From the NCBI GenBank assembly GCA_022008415.1, contig JAIRBC010000020.1:26433-90432 (forward strand): DNA of 64,000 nucleotides, written 5' to 3'. Below, one piece after another: positions 1-10,123 of the stretch. The notes beneath the pieces are model-generated. The model searched no databases, was not told where the DNA came from, and was given only the letters and a program-made list of their open reading frames with translations. This stretch comes from Cerina litoralis (GTDB lineage: Bacteria > Bacteroidota > Bacteroidia > Flavobacteriales > Flavobacteriaceae). Both the position numbers and the translations under genes were made by a program. How positions within the stretch are numbered: position 1 is the stretch's first letter; each line of letters opens with the position of its first letter.

Positions 1-293
1 CGAAGGCTTTGGAGGTGCCCAGAAAAGCGACACCCAGACAAAAGGTTCAAAAAGGAGCGGTGGGCCTCGCGGGGAAACAGACCGGTATTTATCCCCAGGA
101 ATCCCCTGGAGGATGGAATATTATCGGCAATTGTCCCATCCCTATTTTCAACGTAGCGTTGAAAGATCCCTGTTTTGTCAATGTGGGAGATCGAATACAA
201 TTCTATAAAATTTCAAAAGCAGAATACGACCTCCACAGGATTGAAGGGGAAGTCGGTATCTACAAGATGGAAAAAATTAAGATCGATGCTTAA
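1..293 (+). CDS. pxpB: 5-oxoprolinase subunit B (PxpB/KipI family), 3' part only
   Basis: The open frame enters from the left edge (codons begin at base 3) and ends at TAA 291-293, so only about the last 96 residues are present. The visible part carries the C-terminal signature of the KipI/PxpB (allophanate hydrolase subunit 1-like) family: a PRxATPR stretch, then GAVGLAGKQTGIYP and SPGGWNIIG. In the known PxpABC enzyme this subunit works with PxpC and PxpA in ATP-dependent cleavage of 5-oxoproline to glutamate in the cytoplasm. The next gene starts inside this one (ATGCTTAA overlap), which supports translational coupling and the pxpB-pxpC order. The TTG at 9-11 is not the true start. Confidence 0.85.
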   Translation, partial: KALEVPRKATPRQKVQKGAVGLAGKQTGIYPQESPGGWNIIGNCPIPIFNVALKDPCFVNVGDRIQFYKISKAEYDLHRIEGEVGIYKMEKIKIDA

Positions 294-1143
294 ATTGTTA
301 AAATCAGGCCTTTATACCACTGTTCAGGACGCGGGACGGTTCGGATATCGTCATAAAGGAGTTCCGGTGGCGGGTGTGATGGATTCATTTGCGGCCCAAA
401 AGGTAAATATGCTGCTCGAAAACCAACCCGAGGCAGCGGTACTCGAAATTACCATGACCGGACCTACCCTGGAATTCGAAGAGGATACCTACATTGCCCT
501 CGGGGGAGCAGATATGTCCGTTGGGCTCAATAATATTCCCATCCATAACTATACGGTTTATAAAATAAAAAGTGGGGATACGCTATCCTATCTGAAATTA
601 AATTATGGATTTCGGGGCTATTTGGCCATCAAGGACGGATTTAAGTCCGAAGTTGTCCTGGGAAGTCGTTCATTATTTAAACCCGTAACCTCGGTAAATC
701 GACTTAAGGATAATGATCAATTATTATACACGGTGTATAAGTCGTTTCAACCAAAAATACAGAAACTAAAGGTAGATTCGTTTTTGGACGATGAGGTTTT
801 GGAAGTGGACAAAGGCCCGGAATTCGATCTTTTAAACGATAAACATTTGGAAGGGCTGTTTAATAAAGAATTCACCGTTGCACCGGAAAATAATCGGATG
901 GCCTATCAATTAAATGAATCTATCCCGGGTCATGAAATTTCTATTTTGACGTCTGCCACATTGCCGGGGACGGTTCAACTTACTCCTTCCGGCAAATTGA
1001 TAATTCTCATGAAGGATGGACAGACCACGGGCGGTTATCCTAGGATTTTGCAACTTTCAGAAAAAGCGATCAATATCCTCGCGCAAAAAAAGGCCGGAGA
1101 TATTATTTCCTTGAAGTTACCTAAAAAGAGTTCCCGTATTTAG
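286..1143 (+). CDS. pxpC: 5-oxoprolinase subunit C (PxpC/KipA, biotin-dependent carboxyltransferase family)
   Basis: 285 residues, full length for the family. The start ATG at 286 overlaps the pxpB stop by 8 bases. The open frame can be extended to an ATG at 175, but that part lies inside pxpB and is not family-like. The protein opens with the typical block GLYTTVQDAGRFGYRHKGVP and GVMDSFAA, and later has LGGADM and, near the C-terminus, DGQTTGGYPRI, all hallmarks of KipA/PxpC. It should pair with PxpB as the cytoplasmic 5-oxoprolinase. An older annotation style would call it allophanate hydrolase subunit 2, but there is no urea amidolyase context here. Confidence 0.9.
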   Translation: MLKLLKSGLYTTVQDAGRFGYRHKGVPVAGVMDSFAAQKVNMLLENQPEAAVLEITMTGPTLEFEEDTYIALGGADMSVGLNNIPIHNYTVYKIKSGDTLSYLKLNYGFRGYLAIKDGFKSEVVLGSRSLFKPVTSVNRLKDNDQLLYTVYKSFQPKIQKLKVDSFLDDEVLEVDKGPEFDLLNDKHLEGLFNKEFTVAPENNRMAYQLNESIPGHEISILTSATLPGTVQLTPSGKLIILMKDGQTTGGYPRILQLSEKAINILAQKKAGDIISLKLPKKSSRI

Positions 1144-1150
1144 TGCCCGT

Positions 1151-1262
1151 ATATAAAGTCCGACAACTGCGTTACGTCTGTTTTTTAAAATCAGTCATTT
1201 CCCCAGGTAAACTCCTTGGTTTTCAAATCTTTCGCATGCCTTGCTATCAAACTTTCCAACGC
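1151..1262 (-). repeat. Dispersed intergenic repeat R1, copy A
   Basis: Read on the minus strand this stretch matches the elements at 23236-23343 and 31332-31484. Shared blocks in order: caaggc(a)tgcg, a ttttgaaa(a)(c/t)caaggag segment, ttac(t)ggtgtaaatgactg, and aacgcagtt(a/g)tcgg followed by an AT-rich end. It lies just after pxpC. No coding potential is visible; it behaves like a non-autonomous dispersed repeat. Confidence 0.7.
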
Positions 1263-1289
1263 AGACACCCTAGAAATGTAAATTTTTTT

Positions 1290-1341
1290 GAACTTGATAC
1301 TTGATACTTGCGCTTGAGTTTGAACTTGACACTTGAACTTC
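1290..1341. repeat. ACTTGA-type short repeat cluster, copy 1
   Basis: A run of degenerate ACTTGA/ACTTGAT units. It contains the 19-base string GAACTTGACACTTGAACTT (1322-1340), which occurs again exactly at 14393-14411 in front of ilvB. It lies between pxpC and the aldehyde dehydrogenase gene and has no coding sense. Confidence 0.6.
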
Positions 1342-1342
1342 G

Positions 1343-2716
1343 TCAGAGAAACTTCTTCAACATTTTTATATACTTTAATGGCAGGTTATAGGGAGGATAC
1401 CTAAGACTAGGATCAATCCAATTTCCCCGTTTAACCACGGATTTGTGATGGGAAAAAACCTCAAAGGAATGCTGGCCATGGTAGGCGCCCATACCACTAC
1501 TGCCCACCCCTCCAAAAGGTAACCTTGGATTTGTAAACTGGACTACCGTATCATTAATGGCCCCACCACCAAAAGAGTAGGCTTCCGTGATGTAATCCTG
1601 AAATTTTTTGCTTTTTGAGAAAACATAGGCCGCCAAAGGTTTTCCGTATCTGGAAATATATTTTTCGATATCCGCTTTATCTTCATAGGAAATGATAGGC
1701 AGTATGGGGCCAAAAATTTCGTCTTCCATCAGTTTACTTTCCAAGGCCGATTCGTTTACCAAGGTAGGGGAGAGGTAGTTGTCCGAATCGTTATACGTTC
1801 CCCCAAAAAGGATTTCTTCCCCTATTAACAATCCTTTTAAACGCTGATAGTGCTTTGCGTTTATTATTCGAGCCAAATCTTCGGCCGCACCTTCTATGTC
1901 GGACCCGTAAGATTCGGTGATCGACTTTTTTAAGGCTCGTATTAGCTCTCCTTTTACTTTTTTGTGCACTAGAATATAATCGGGCGCTATACAGGTCTGA
2001 CCACCGTTGATGAACTTCCCCCATACGATTCGCTTTGCGGCGAGCTTTACTTTGGCGGAATGATCCACAATACAGGGATTTTTACCACCCAGTTCCAGGG
2101 TAACAGGGGTGAGATGTTTGGCGGCGCTTTTGTAGACAATTTGTCCCACTTGGGTACTTCCGGTAAAAAAAATATAGTCCCAACGTTGGGCCAAAAGTTC
2201 TTGGGAAATTTCTACCCCGCCTTCGACCACCGTTACGTGTTCTGGTAAGCACACACTTTCGATGATTTCTTTTAGTACGGCAGAAGTGTTCGGTGCCATT
2301 TCAGAAGGCTTAAGAAAGACTGTATTACCAGCTGCTATTGCGCCAATAACAGGCGCTAAGGCCAGTTGGAAGGGATAGTTCCAAGGTGCAATGACCAAGA
2401 TGGACCCGTAAGGTTCCTTGTAGATCCATTCCGAAGACGGAAAATTCACCCAAGAGGCGGAGACCTTTTTTGGCTTCGCCCATCGACCAAATTTTTTTAT
2501 TGCCAATCTAATTTCAGCCAAAACGATCTGGGTCTCTAAAGCTAGCGATTCAAATATGGGTTTTTTAAAATCGGCGTACAGGGCATCACAAATAGCATCT
2601 TCCCGTGCTTCTATTTCCTGCTCCAATCGTTGAAGGGCCTTTTTTCTAAAAGTCAGGTCCTTCGTTTGCTGGGTGTTGAAGAATTTACGTTGTTGTTGCA
2701 ATAGTTCCATGGCCAA
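1343..2716 (-). CDS. NAD(P)-dependent aldehyde dehydrogenase (class 3-like)
   Basis: 457 residues, typical of the shorter class 3-like (fatty/aromatic aldehyde) ALDH branch without an N-terminal extension. Visible elements: PWNYP at about 111-115, the cofactor loop FFTGSTQVG at 183-191, the general base in LELGGKNP (Glu208), the catalytic Cys242 in GGQTCIAPD, and EIFGPILP near residue 340. It oxidises aldehydes to acids in the cytoplasm; the substrate cannot be read from sequence. It follows the PKD lipoprotein gene on the same strand after about 200 bases, so it may be the last gene of the SusCD/peroxidase locus or an independent unit. ATG 2716 and the in-frame ATG two codons later are both possible. 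Confidence 0.88.
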   Translation of the reverse strand: MAMELLQQQRKFFNTQQTKDLTFRKKALQRLEQEIEAREDAICDALYADFKKPIFESLALETQIVLAEIRLAIKKFGRWAKPKKVSASWVNFPSSEWIYKEPYGSILVIAPWNYPFQLALAPVIGAIAAGNTVFLKPSEMAPNTSAVLKEIIESVCLPEHVTVVEGGVEISQELLAQRWDYIFFTGSTQVGQIVYKSAAKHLTPVTLELGGKNPCIVDHSAKVKLAAKRIVWGKFINGGQTCIAPDYILVHKKVKGELIRALKKSITESYGSDIEGAAEDLARIINAKHYQRLKGLLIGEEILFGGTYNDSDNYLSPTLVNESALESKLMEDEIFGPILPIISYEDKADIEKYISRYGKPLAAYVFSKSKKFQDYITEAYSFGGGAINDTVVQFTNPRLPFGGVGSSGMGAYHGQHSFEVFSHHKSVVKRGNWIDPSLRYPPYNLPLKYIKMLKKFL

Positions 2717-2919
2717 AGATTTATTGGGTACAAAGTATAAAGTATTGAGTATTTAGTACGAGGTATTGCGTAATAAAATATCACCAATAGCGAGCTCCCA
2801 AAATTTTGATTTTGTTTAAGTGGATCTGTGCTGACCTTCCCTAATAATCCAATTATTATAATACCGAATTGGAGGTGATTTAAGGTAACAATGTCGATAA
2901 TTCGCTATTGCATCACAAG

Positions 2920-3807
2920 TTACAAAGCCTCGAACGATAAATGGAACAAAAGCGTTGGTTTGTCGTAAACCGCAGGTTCCGTATGGATCCCGATGGCGAC
3001 GTTCATGGTGGTTTCCGATATTTCCTTAAGTATGACAAGTACTTTACTGTCCTTAAAGCCCAAATATTCACCTAGTACAAGTTGGGCCTTATTCGTAAAA
3101 TTAACAGGCCCTGTGGCCGCATCGATCGTAAAGTCCCCCTTAACGATTTCCCACGTGGCATCCGTTTTTGGGGTGTACAATACATGTGCTAAGGGGACAT
3201 TGTTAACATCCCAGGAGACCCCTGTAATATCGGCCGGTCGCTCAATACTGGCATATACCAGCCCCATAAGGCTTTGACCATCCTTGTTGTCCACGATGTA
3301 GCGGCCATCATATACGAAGGTAAAGGTATCCTCATAGGATGCGCCTAAACCAACCAGATCCAGTAGATTATCTTGGGAGGGAAGGAATAAATTGAGGTCG
3401 TTTGCCACTGGTCCGGCACCTTCTTTCCCTGAGGTATAAGCCTTTTTTAAACGCCATGATTTGCCGTTCGCATAGGCTTGTCCACCCGTCAGAAGGATTT
3501 CCGTTGAAGGCAGAATGACCACATTTTTGATTTCAGAAAACGAACCGTTGGGACCGTCGGCTTTCATAACAACGGTATACGATCCGGGCTCCGAATAAGC
3601 ATAAATGGGATCTTCTTCGGTACTGCTGGTACCGTCTCCAAAATCCCAGTGAATGGAGGTGGTGTTCGCTACCGTACCATTAAAGGTCACTTGAGTGCCC
3701 TCTACCAAAAATTGAAAGTCGGCCAATGGGGCTCCAACTTCATCTTTACTACAGTAGGAGAAGATCAAAATGAAAAATAGAAGGCTACACAGTTTAATAT
3801 ATTTCAT
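2920..3807 (-). CDS. PKD-domain lipoprotein of the SusCD locus
   Basis: 295 residues. A lipoprotein signal ends at Cys19 (IFSYC, then SKDE), so it is predicted to be anchored in the outer membrane. Residues about 28-98 form a PKD domain with the diagnostic WDFGDGT and a YSEPGSYTVV strand. The rest resembles no family I can name. In SusCD loci, PKD or Ig-like lipoproteins following susD are often surface ligand-binding proteins, and that is the inferred role. It sits 195 bases after the susD stop on the same strand. Confidence 0.8.
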   Translation of the reverse strand: MKYIKLCSLLFFILIFSYCSKDEVGAPLADFQFLVEGTQVTFNGTVANTTSIHWDFGDGTSSTEEDPIYAYSEPGSYTVVMKADGPNGSFSEIKNVVILPSTEILLTGGQAYANGKSWRLKKAYTSGKEGAGPVANDLNLFLPSQDNLLDLVGLGASYEDTFTFVYDGRYIVDNKDGQSLMGLVYASIERPADITGVSWDVNNVPLAHVLYTPKTDATWEIVKGDFTIDAATGPVNFTNKAQLVLGEYLGFKDSKVLVILKEISETTMNVAIGIHTEPAVYDKPTLLFHLSFEAL

Positions 3808-3969
3808 GATATTTCTTGTTTTATTCGAGTTATTGGGTTAATCGTTGGACGTTCAGTATTTTGAACTAGAACTATTATCGGCGAACTACTAACTTTATTC
3901 AGTTTTCAATTGTTTGGGTTCGTCTAACATTTATTTAATATCCCCTTTTTAATTTTCTTTCCTTTAGGG

Positions 3970-3998
3970 GGCCATGTGGCCTAGGACCAAGTATGGTC
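3970..3998 (-). terminator. Tandem hairpins after susD
   Basis: Two short perfect inverted repeats follow the susD stop: GGCCATGTGGCC (3970-3981) and GACCA-AGTA-TGGTC (3985-3998). They may terminate transcription or stabilise the susCD 3' end. There is no strong T-tract, so this call is tentative. Confidence 0.35.
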
Positions 3999-4002
3999 GA
4001 GC

Positions 4003-5475
4003 TTAATTTTTATCCCACCATACCGGGGTGTCAATTTTATTGGCTCCTTGTCTAGATATAGCCTCTTCCACGTTGATGTGGTTGGAACTAAGCTCAAAAG
4101 AGGAGTATAAAAATCTTGTTGGCAAATTGCCATTGGTTACCCCACGGGAGAGGTTGTCATAGGTCCTTTCTTTGATAATGGGGTACCCGGTCCGGCGAAT
4201 TTGGGTCCAGCCTTCAAAATAATTGGGGATCAGGGCAAGCCATAGCTGGGTTCCAATTTGTTCCTCATCGTTGGCACCGGCCAATGTTGTTATGGGCGAG
4301 GCCATAAAATTTGAAATCTCGGTCCCGTCTATCTCCCATTGATGCAATGACCTTTCTATCCCTTTTCGGTAGAGTTCATTGGCCTTTGCCGGGTCGTTTT
4401 GGAAGATGAGTGCGGCCTCCGCCCTCAATAACCAAACTTCCGATGCGGTAATCATATACATTTTGCTATCCTGGGAAGATAAAGCCAGCCCCATATCGGA
4501 TTTAGCGGCAAAGTTAGACTCCCCAAACGCAACATCGTTCAACCCATTGGTCTCCCCAGAATATTGTCCCGCTTGGTCCAGCATAAAGAACTTGGGCAAC
4601 CTCGGATCGGCCGTGCTTTCAAGTTGATCAAGCAAGAAGGTCGACATTTTCACCGATGGAAATCCCGTACGGGCGTTGTACCAGGGGTTGCCGTTCCCTT
4701 CGGTCTGTATCATAAAGGCGTCGTCTCCGTTGCCCTCCATCAAAGGTGCGGCCAAACATTGGGCTACAATTTCTTTGGACAGGGCGTTATCGGCAAACCG
4801 AATGCGCATTCCCAACCTAAGGCGTACGCTATTGGCAAATTTTACCCACTTGTCCAGATCGTTGTTGAATACGGGATCGGAATTGGGGTAGCCCATAGCG
4901 GGATCTGCAGATTTTAGGACGGCGATACTGTTGCCCAAACGCCCTATCATATCTTTATAAATACTTTCTTGGGTGTCGTATTTTGGTAGTAGAATGTCTT
5001 CCGTTTTTCCTTTGCCCCCTTCAGTATATGGAATATCTCCGAATGCGTCGGTTATCTTGGCGTAAGCTAAAACAGCTATAACATCTGCCATGGCGTGTCT
5101 TACCTCATTTTTGGTGCCGTCAGCAGTGGTGATTTCCAGGACGTCCTCGATATGTCGTATTGGGCCGCCGTACATGTCCGTATACATGTCGTTGTACTGG
5201 CTGTCAAAATTGTCCCCGTACTGGTCAGGGATACGAGCAGTACTCCCGGCTACGAAATAATGTCCGTAATGTCCAGAAAATCTCAAAGCGGAAACGTCGG
5301 TGGTCCCTAGGAATAAGCTTCTCACCGCCTTGGTGAACAGGGCCGCATCGTCAATTTCGGTCACTGCATTGGGGTTTTCCCTTAAATCGTCCAAGTTATT
5401 CTGGCATGAAAGCAACAAGATTCCAACAACTAGGGCAATGGATATTTTTTGTATCGTATTCTGTATATATTTCAT
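4003..5475 (-). CDS. SusD/RagB-type nutrient-binding outer membrane lipoprotein
   Basis: 490 residues. A lipoprotein signal ends at LLLSC (Cys24), followed by [12 protein letters not shown], the usual opening of the SusD-like_2 branch. Other family features are [16 protein letters not shown] near 145 (helix after the NP motif), the [12 protein letters not shown]-like helix near 350, and [23 protein letters not shown] near 415. SusD proteins cap the cognate SusC barrel and bind the nutrient at the surface. The gene lies 11 bases after susC. The substrate is unknown; no carbohydrate-active enzyme accompanies the pair. Confidence 0.92.
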   Translation of the reverse strand: MKYIQNTIQKISIALVVGILLLSCQNNLDDLRENPNAVTEIDDAALFTKAVRSLFLGTTDVSALRFSGHYGHYFVAGSTARIPDQYGDNFDSQYNDMYTDMYGGPIRHIEDVLEITTADGTKNEVRHAMADVIAVLAYAKITDAFGDIPYTEGGKGKTEDILLPKYDTQESIYKDMIGRLGNSIAVLKSADPAMGYPNSDPVFNNDLDKWVKFANSVRLRLGMRIRFADNALSKEIVAQCLAAPLMEGNGDDAFMIQTEGNGNPWYNARTGFPSVKMSTFLLDQLESTADPRLPKFFMLDQAGQYSGETNGLNDVAFGESNFAAKSDMGLALSSQDSKMYMITASEVWLLRAEAALIFQNDPAKANELYRKGIERSLHQWEIDGTEISNFMASPITTLAGANDEEQIGTQLWLALIPNYFEGWTQIRRTGYPIIKERTYDNLSRGVTNGNLPTRFLYSSFELSSNHINVEEAISRQGANKIDTPVWWDKN

Positions 5476-5486
5476 AATCTTCGGTC

Positions 5487-8400
5487 TTAAAATTTGATTT
5501 TTAGGTTGGCCCCAAAGGAACGTGTCGAGGGTAGGGAGGAGTGCTCCAATGCGGCCCCCGTTGGACCGCTGTTATATCCCGATTCTGGATCGATGTCGCC
5601 CGCGGCATTATAGAAAAAGAACAGATTCCTTCCTACGGCCGACATGCTTGCGGCTTGGATAAAGGTATTTCGCAACATCTTTTGGGGAAAGTCAAAGGTA
5701 AGTGTAACTTCTCTCAGCTTTACATTACTTGCATCCAAGATCTGATCGGTGGCTACTTCGTTGGTAAATATGTTGGTAAACTGGGACAACATGGCCGGAA
5801 CTGGGGTCTCGTTGACCAGGCCCGTATGTTCGTTGATGCCGTCCTCTATAATACCGGTTTCCCTTCCGTCCAAACTTCTTGCATCGGTTCCAAAATACAT
5901 CCTATACGCACGTCCATAAGAGTAAAATTCCGCCCCTTGTTGTACGCTGATCAAGGCACTAAGGGTAAGATTCCTATAACGGAAGGAATTGGTCACTCCC
6001 CCGAACCAGTCCGGGTTGATGCTACCCTGTTTTATGCGTTCCCCTTTTTGGGCATACCCGTCATCGGTGATCAATTTTCTTCCAAAATTGTCCCTTGAGT
6101 AATCATTGCCGTAGATGCTACCAAATTCTTCCCCTGGCCTGGCTTCTACAGATACTCCCCAAAGCGTATTCAGGGTGATGCTTTCCAGGTTTTCGTTCAG
6201 CGATTCTACCATGGAGTTGCTCTTTGTAAAGTTGAAGCCCAGATTCCATCCAAAATTTTCGGATTCAACCGGAACCGCGTTCAACTGGAATTCGATTCCT
6301 TCATTGGAAATAGTACCCGCATTCACCACTTTGCTATCGTATGCGGTGGTTGCGGAAATGGGAACCGCCATGATCTGGTCATTGGTCTTGGTCTGGTAGT
6401 AGGTGAAATCCAACTGCAAGCGGTTGTTGAAAAAGCCGAGCTCCGTACCAACTTCCCAAGAATTTGAGGTTTCTGGTCTCAGGTCAAAGTCGGGCAGATT
6501 TGACGGTATGGATGCCACGGTGTAGGGCAACGTAACCGTCTGATCTATAGTGTACACGGCCTGGGTACGATAGGGGCTTGTATCGTTTCCCACTCGGGCA
6601 TAGGAACCTCGTATTTTTCCCAAGTTAAAGACGTTGGACTCTATGCCCAACAATTTGGAGAACAAAAGACTCAAATTCTCAGAATGGTACCAATAGGAGT
6701 CGTTGTCTTTGGGCAAGGTGGAGGAGTTGTCATTCCGTAGGGTTGCATCCAAATAGAGAAATCCTCCATAACTAACAGATCCCAGGCCATAATAAGAATA
6801 GACTCCCTTTTCGTAAGTTGCTTCGGAACTAAATGAATTCTTGTAGTTACTGATGTTGTAAAAATTAGGTACTTTGCTGTCGTTCCCGTTCACGTTTAGG
6901 TTGTTGCTCCATTCATTTCGGTAACTGGAACCGAGACTGGCCGATATCTTAAAGTCCGAAACGGAAGTGGAGTAGGTGGCTAAAATATCCGAATTCCATA
7001 TTCTGCTTTTTCCAGAGTCATGGGAATACTCCCCAAGTCCATTACTTATTGCTTGTGCCCCCTTTGCTCCAAACGCCATATAGTCGAAAGTAATATAATC
7101 CATTCCCGTTTTTGCGGCTATGTTAATATTGCTGTTGATATCCCAATTGGCACCTAAGAAACCTTGAAACCTATTTTTGTTATCACTGTTGCCCATATTG
7201 TCCAAAGCCCAATATGGATTGTTAAAGGTATTGTCCAAGTTCCATTTAATCTCGTTCCCGTTTGCGTCTACCGTATTGTTCTTTACATCGTACAACCTTA
7301 TGTCCCTAGGCATCAAAGAAAGCTGCAGGGATGTGTTATTTGGCGATTCGGCCAGACCGGGCTGATTTTTAACTTTGGAGGTGATGTAGGTCATTTTTCC
7401 CTCAATGCTAAATTTATCGGTTAGTTTAGAAGTCCCACGAATATTATAGGTCTGTTTGGCCAAGGTGTTGTTACTTATAATACCTTGCCCGCTCTCATCG
7501 GTGAAGGACATTCTAAAGCTACCTTTCTCCGACCCTCCCTCGAAGGCAACGGTATTGGAAAGCGAATACCCGGTAGAATAAAACTGCTCGTAAGGATTTC
7601 CATGTGGGGAGAAGGTATCAGGCTGGCCCAACCAGTTGGTATAGGGCTGGCCTTCCATTTTTGGACCCCAACTCCAAGAAAAGGGATAGTCCAGAACGGG
7701 TCTGCCGTTTGGGCCCATCGGGGCAAAATCTCCAAAGGCACCCGTGCCATATTCGTTTTGTAGGTCCGGTGTCAAGGATATTTCCGTGAATGCGAAGGAG
7801 GAGTTCAAGGAGATTCCCACCCCTTTCTGTTTGGATCCGGATTTGGTGGTTATCAGGATTACGCCGTGCATTCCCAAGGAACCATAGGCTGCGGCGGCAC
7901 CGGCCCCTTTTAGTACGCTCATAGACTCCACATTGTCCGGGTCGATGTCCGAGAGTTCGTCCCCGCGATCTGTACCTCCCCATGAACTAGCACTACTGGC
8001 ACCGTTGTTTATTGGTATGCCGTCTACTACGACCAGAGGTCGATTGTTTCCGTTTATTGTAGTTATACCCCTTAGCAGTATACGGCTAGAGCCATCTACC
8101 CCGGTATTGGATTGGCTTATCTGCAGGCCAGCAACCTTACCGGAAAGGGCGTTCATCACGTTGTTGGTCCTAGCCACATCGATCTGTTCCGATGAAATCT
8201 GGGATACGGAATATCCAAGTGATTCCTTGTCCCTCTTTATATTGAGTGCGGTAACCACTACCTCGTCCATTTGCTGGGCATCGATTTCCAGAAAAACGGA
8301 GAGCTTGTTTTGGTCCCCTACGGTGATCTCAAGGGTCTTATAACCAATATAGGAGAATACCAATACGTTGTCCGCATAGACGCCCTCCAGGGTAAAATTA

Positions 8401-8576
8401 CCATCAAAATCGGTAGATGTACCCACCGTGGTACCTTTTTCAAGGACGGTTACCCCCAGTAGGGGAGTGTTGGTTCCCTTTTCAAGCACCCGGCCAGAAA
8501 CGGTTTTTTGGGCATAAGCGGAAACGGAAAGCCCTATGGCCACTATTAAAAGAATAAATCTATTCATAGAATTCAA
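5487..8576 (-). CDS. SusC/RagA-type TonB-linked outer membrane transporter
   Basis: 1029 residues. A Sec signal (ending near SVSAYAQ) is followed by a carboxypeptidase-like regulatory domain (about 24-100, with [21 protein letters not shown]), a TonB-box-like MDEVVVTAL segment near 105, a plug domain with [21 protein letters not shown], and a long beta-barrel ending in the aromatic-type signature FGANLKIKF. It imports a bulky nutrient using TonB energy together with the downstream SusD. The start lies 22 bases after the beta-helix/cytochrome gene, so the two are probably co-transcribed. Confidence 0.95.
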   Translation of the reverse strand: MNSMNRFILLIVAIGLSVSAYAQKTVSGRVLEKGTNTPLLGVTVLEKGTTVGTSTDFDGNFTLEGVYADNVLVFSYIGYKTLEITVGDQNKLSVFLEIDAQQMDEVVVTALNIKRDKESLGYSVSQISSEQIDVARTNNVMNALSGKVAGLQISQSNTGVDGSSRILLRGITTINGNNRPLVVVDGIPINNGASSASSWGGTDRGDELSDIDPDNVESMSVLKGAGAAAAYGSLGMHGVILITTKSGSKQKGVGISLNSSFAFTEISLTPDLQNEYGTGAFGDFAPMGPNGRPVLDYPFSWSWGPKMEGQPYTNWLGQPDTFSPHGNPYEQFYSTGYSLSNTVAFEGGSEKGSFRMSFTDESGQGIISNNTLAKQTYNIRGTSKLTDKFSIEGKMTYITSKVKNQPGLAESPNNTSLQLSLMPRDIRLYDVKNNTVDANGNEIKWNLDNTFNNPYWALDNMGNSDNKNRFQGFLGANWDINSNINIAAKTGMDYITFDYMAFGAKGAQAISNGLGEYSHDSGKSRIWNSDILATYSTSVSDFKISASLGSSYRNEWSNNLNVNGNDSKVPNFYNISNYKNSFSSEATYEKGVYSYYGLGSVSYGGFLYLDATLRNDNSSTLPKDNDSYWYHSENLSLLFSKLLGIESNVFNLGKIRGSYARVGNDTSPYRTQAVYTIDQTVTLPYTVASIPSNLPDFDLRPETSNSWEVGTELGFFNNRLQLDFTYYQTKTNDQIMAVPISATTAYDSKVVNAGTISNEGIEFQLNAVPVESENFGWNLGFNFTKSNSMVESLNENLESITLNTLWGVSVEARPGEEFGSIYGNDYSRDNFGRKLITDDGYAQKGERIKQGSINPDWFGGVTNSFRYRNLTLSALISVQQGAEFYSYGRAYRMYFGTDARSLDGRETGIIEDGINEHTGLVNETPVPAMLSQFTNIFTNEVATDQILDASNVKLREVTLTFDFPQKMLRNTFIQAASMSAVGRNLFFFYNAAGDIDPESGYNSGPTGAALEHSSLPSTRSFGANLKIKF

Positions 8577-8598
8577 AATTTGGTTGATTATAATGAGA

Positions 8599-10107
8599 TT
8601 ATTGTTTCATATCCAGAATATATTTGGCAACCGCCATCTTGGCTTCGTCCGATAAGTAATCCTGTTTTGGCATATCGGGATAATTTTCCCTAAGGTTTTT
8701 TGGGTTTGTTATATAATCCACTATGCCTTGGGGGTTATCGTGATAAATTCCTTGGATAACTTGCATGGGGACGCCAATCAACCTGTTTTGATAGGCGTGG
8801 CAGCCTGCACAGATTCCATAATAGGTAAGTTCCCCGAGTTCGTGTTCCGATACCGATCGTGGTGCTACCGGCTCATCAAAGGTCATGGTCGTTATGTCCT
8901 TGGTATCCGTAATAGGGGCAGGCCCGTAATCTCCAAGTCCATAAGTGCGATATCTGTTCTTGTCCCTGATCGTATTGCCAACGCCGCCGCCCATGGCCAA
9001 AATGTCCGGACCTTTAGTCTTAAATTGTGAGAGCATCAATGCCTTTATTTCACCAACCGGATTATTGCCGTTGTTGATCATGATATTATCCAAAATGATA
9101 AGTCGGTCGGGATTGGGTTCGGAATTGGGATCGTTCGCTGTTGGAGCCCCGGTTGGAAGGTCCACGATGGTAATTCCGGAATTGTCGTTATCCGTAATAA
9201 AATTGTTTTCTATAATCACATCGTCGGCGGCCATGACCAATATCCCGGTACCCACGGGTACCCCGGCGACAATAGAGCCAGGGGCAGCGAAGTTTTCGTG
9301 ATTGTTGTTGATCACAAAATTATTTCTAATGATAACGTCATAAACCGTCTTTATGGGCAGTCCAGGGGTAAGGAAGGCCAAAATTCCACCGGTATTATCA
9401 TGCGTATAATTGCCCTCTACCAGGCAATGTCTAGAATTTTCAATTTCAATACCCGCCACGTTGCCGTATACCTCATTGTACTTGACGTCTACATTGTCGC
9501 ACATCCCTATATAAATGGCCGCATCCGCAATCTTGGTCAGTATGTTGTGCTCTACAAGTCCGTTTTTCCCGTATTGTGGGAAGATGCCGTAAACCCCGGT
9601 ATCAATGATCCAGTTGTGCCTAATGGTAAAATTGTTCCCCGCCTGGCCCATAATTCCGTTGCCTTTATAGTTTTGGATTTTAAAATTCTCTATGGAGATT
9701 CCATTTCCCGAATATAGAAAGGCGTCGTTAAGTTTTTTGTTGCCATCTAGAGTAGGCCATTCGTCATTTATAATGATACCCTGGAAGGATATGTTGTCCT
9801 TGTCTATGAAGACCGTTTCGTGGTAGGTCCCGGGATAGACTTGTACCAGGTCTCCGGGCACGGCTTCATCCACCGCTTTTTGAATGGATGCGCCGTCCTT
9901 TACGGCAATGATCTTTCCCGAAAACAGCTCTTTGTTAGCGGCTTGCGAAGTATCCTTGGTCTGCCCAACGCTCCTGTATTTCATGGTAGAGGGTATTGGC
10001 ACCGACGCCGGTACTTTGTTGGAAAATAACGATTTACCTATAACTACGCCTACTGCCAAGAGTACAATGGCACCTAGAACTTTCAATAATCCGGATTTTT
10101 TATTCAT
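8599..10107 (-). CDS. Exported parallel beta-helix protein with C-terminal cytochrome c domain
   Basis: 502 residues. One N-terminal membrane/signal segment (about 8-24), a right-handed parallel beta-helix region (about 65-335) with repeated N-x-(I/V)-x-x-N turns such as IIRNNFVINNN and VIIENNFITDN, and a C-terminal mono-heme cytochrome c domain with CAGCH at about 433-437 and a likely axial Met near 479 (YPDMPK). The helix part resembles the uncharacterised paired beta-helix family known as TIGR03805. It is exported, probably periplasmic or surface exposed. It sits between the diheme peroxidase gene (16-base gap) and susC (22-base gap), which suggests electron exchange with the peroxidase or a role in substrate handling. 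Substrate and reaction are unknown. Confidence 0.85.
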   Translation of the reverse strand: MNKKSGLLKVLGAIVLLAVGVVIGKSLFSNKVPASVPIPSTMKYRSVGQTKDTSQAANKELFSGKIIAVKDGASIQKAVDEAVPGDLVQVYPGTYHETVFIDKDNISFQGIIINDEWPTLDGNKKLNDAFLYSGNGISIENFKIQNYKGNGIMGQAGNNFTIRHNWIIDTGVYGIFPQYGKNGLVEHNILTKIADAAIYIGMCDNVDVKYNEVYGNVAGIEIENSRHCLVEGNYTHDNTGGILAFLTPGLPIKTVYDVIIRNNFVINNNHENFAAPGSIVAGVPVGTGILVMAADDVIIENNFITDNDNSGITIVDLPTGAPTANDPNSEPNPDRLIILDNIMINNGNNPVGEIKALMLSQFKTKGPDILAMGGGVGNTIRDKNRYRTYGLGDYGPAPITDTKDITTMTFDEPVAPRSVSEHELGELTYYGICAGCHAYQNRLIGVPMQVIQGIYHDNPQGIVDYITNPKNLRENYPDMPKQDYLSDEAKMAVAKYILDMKQ

Positions 10108-10123
10108 TGTTTTAGAGTTTGGT

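Noticed and set aside
175..285. ATG 175 start extending pxpC
   Set aside because: These codons lie inside pxpB in another frame and lack similarity to PxpC; ATG 286 gives the normal overlap.
2789..2911. Inverted repeat AATAGCGA / TCGCTATT about 105 bases apart as a possible MITE
   Set aside because: Only eight bases match and no second copy was seen in the window; chance is likely in this AT-rich gap.
5541..6098. 185-codon plus-strand frame opposite susC
   Set aside because: It is the antisense shadow of the susC beta-barrel region, with no domain of its own.
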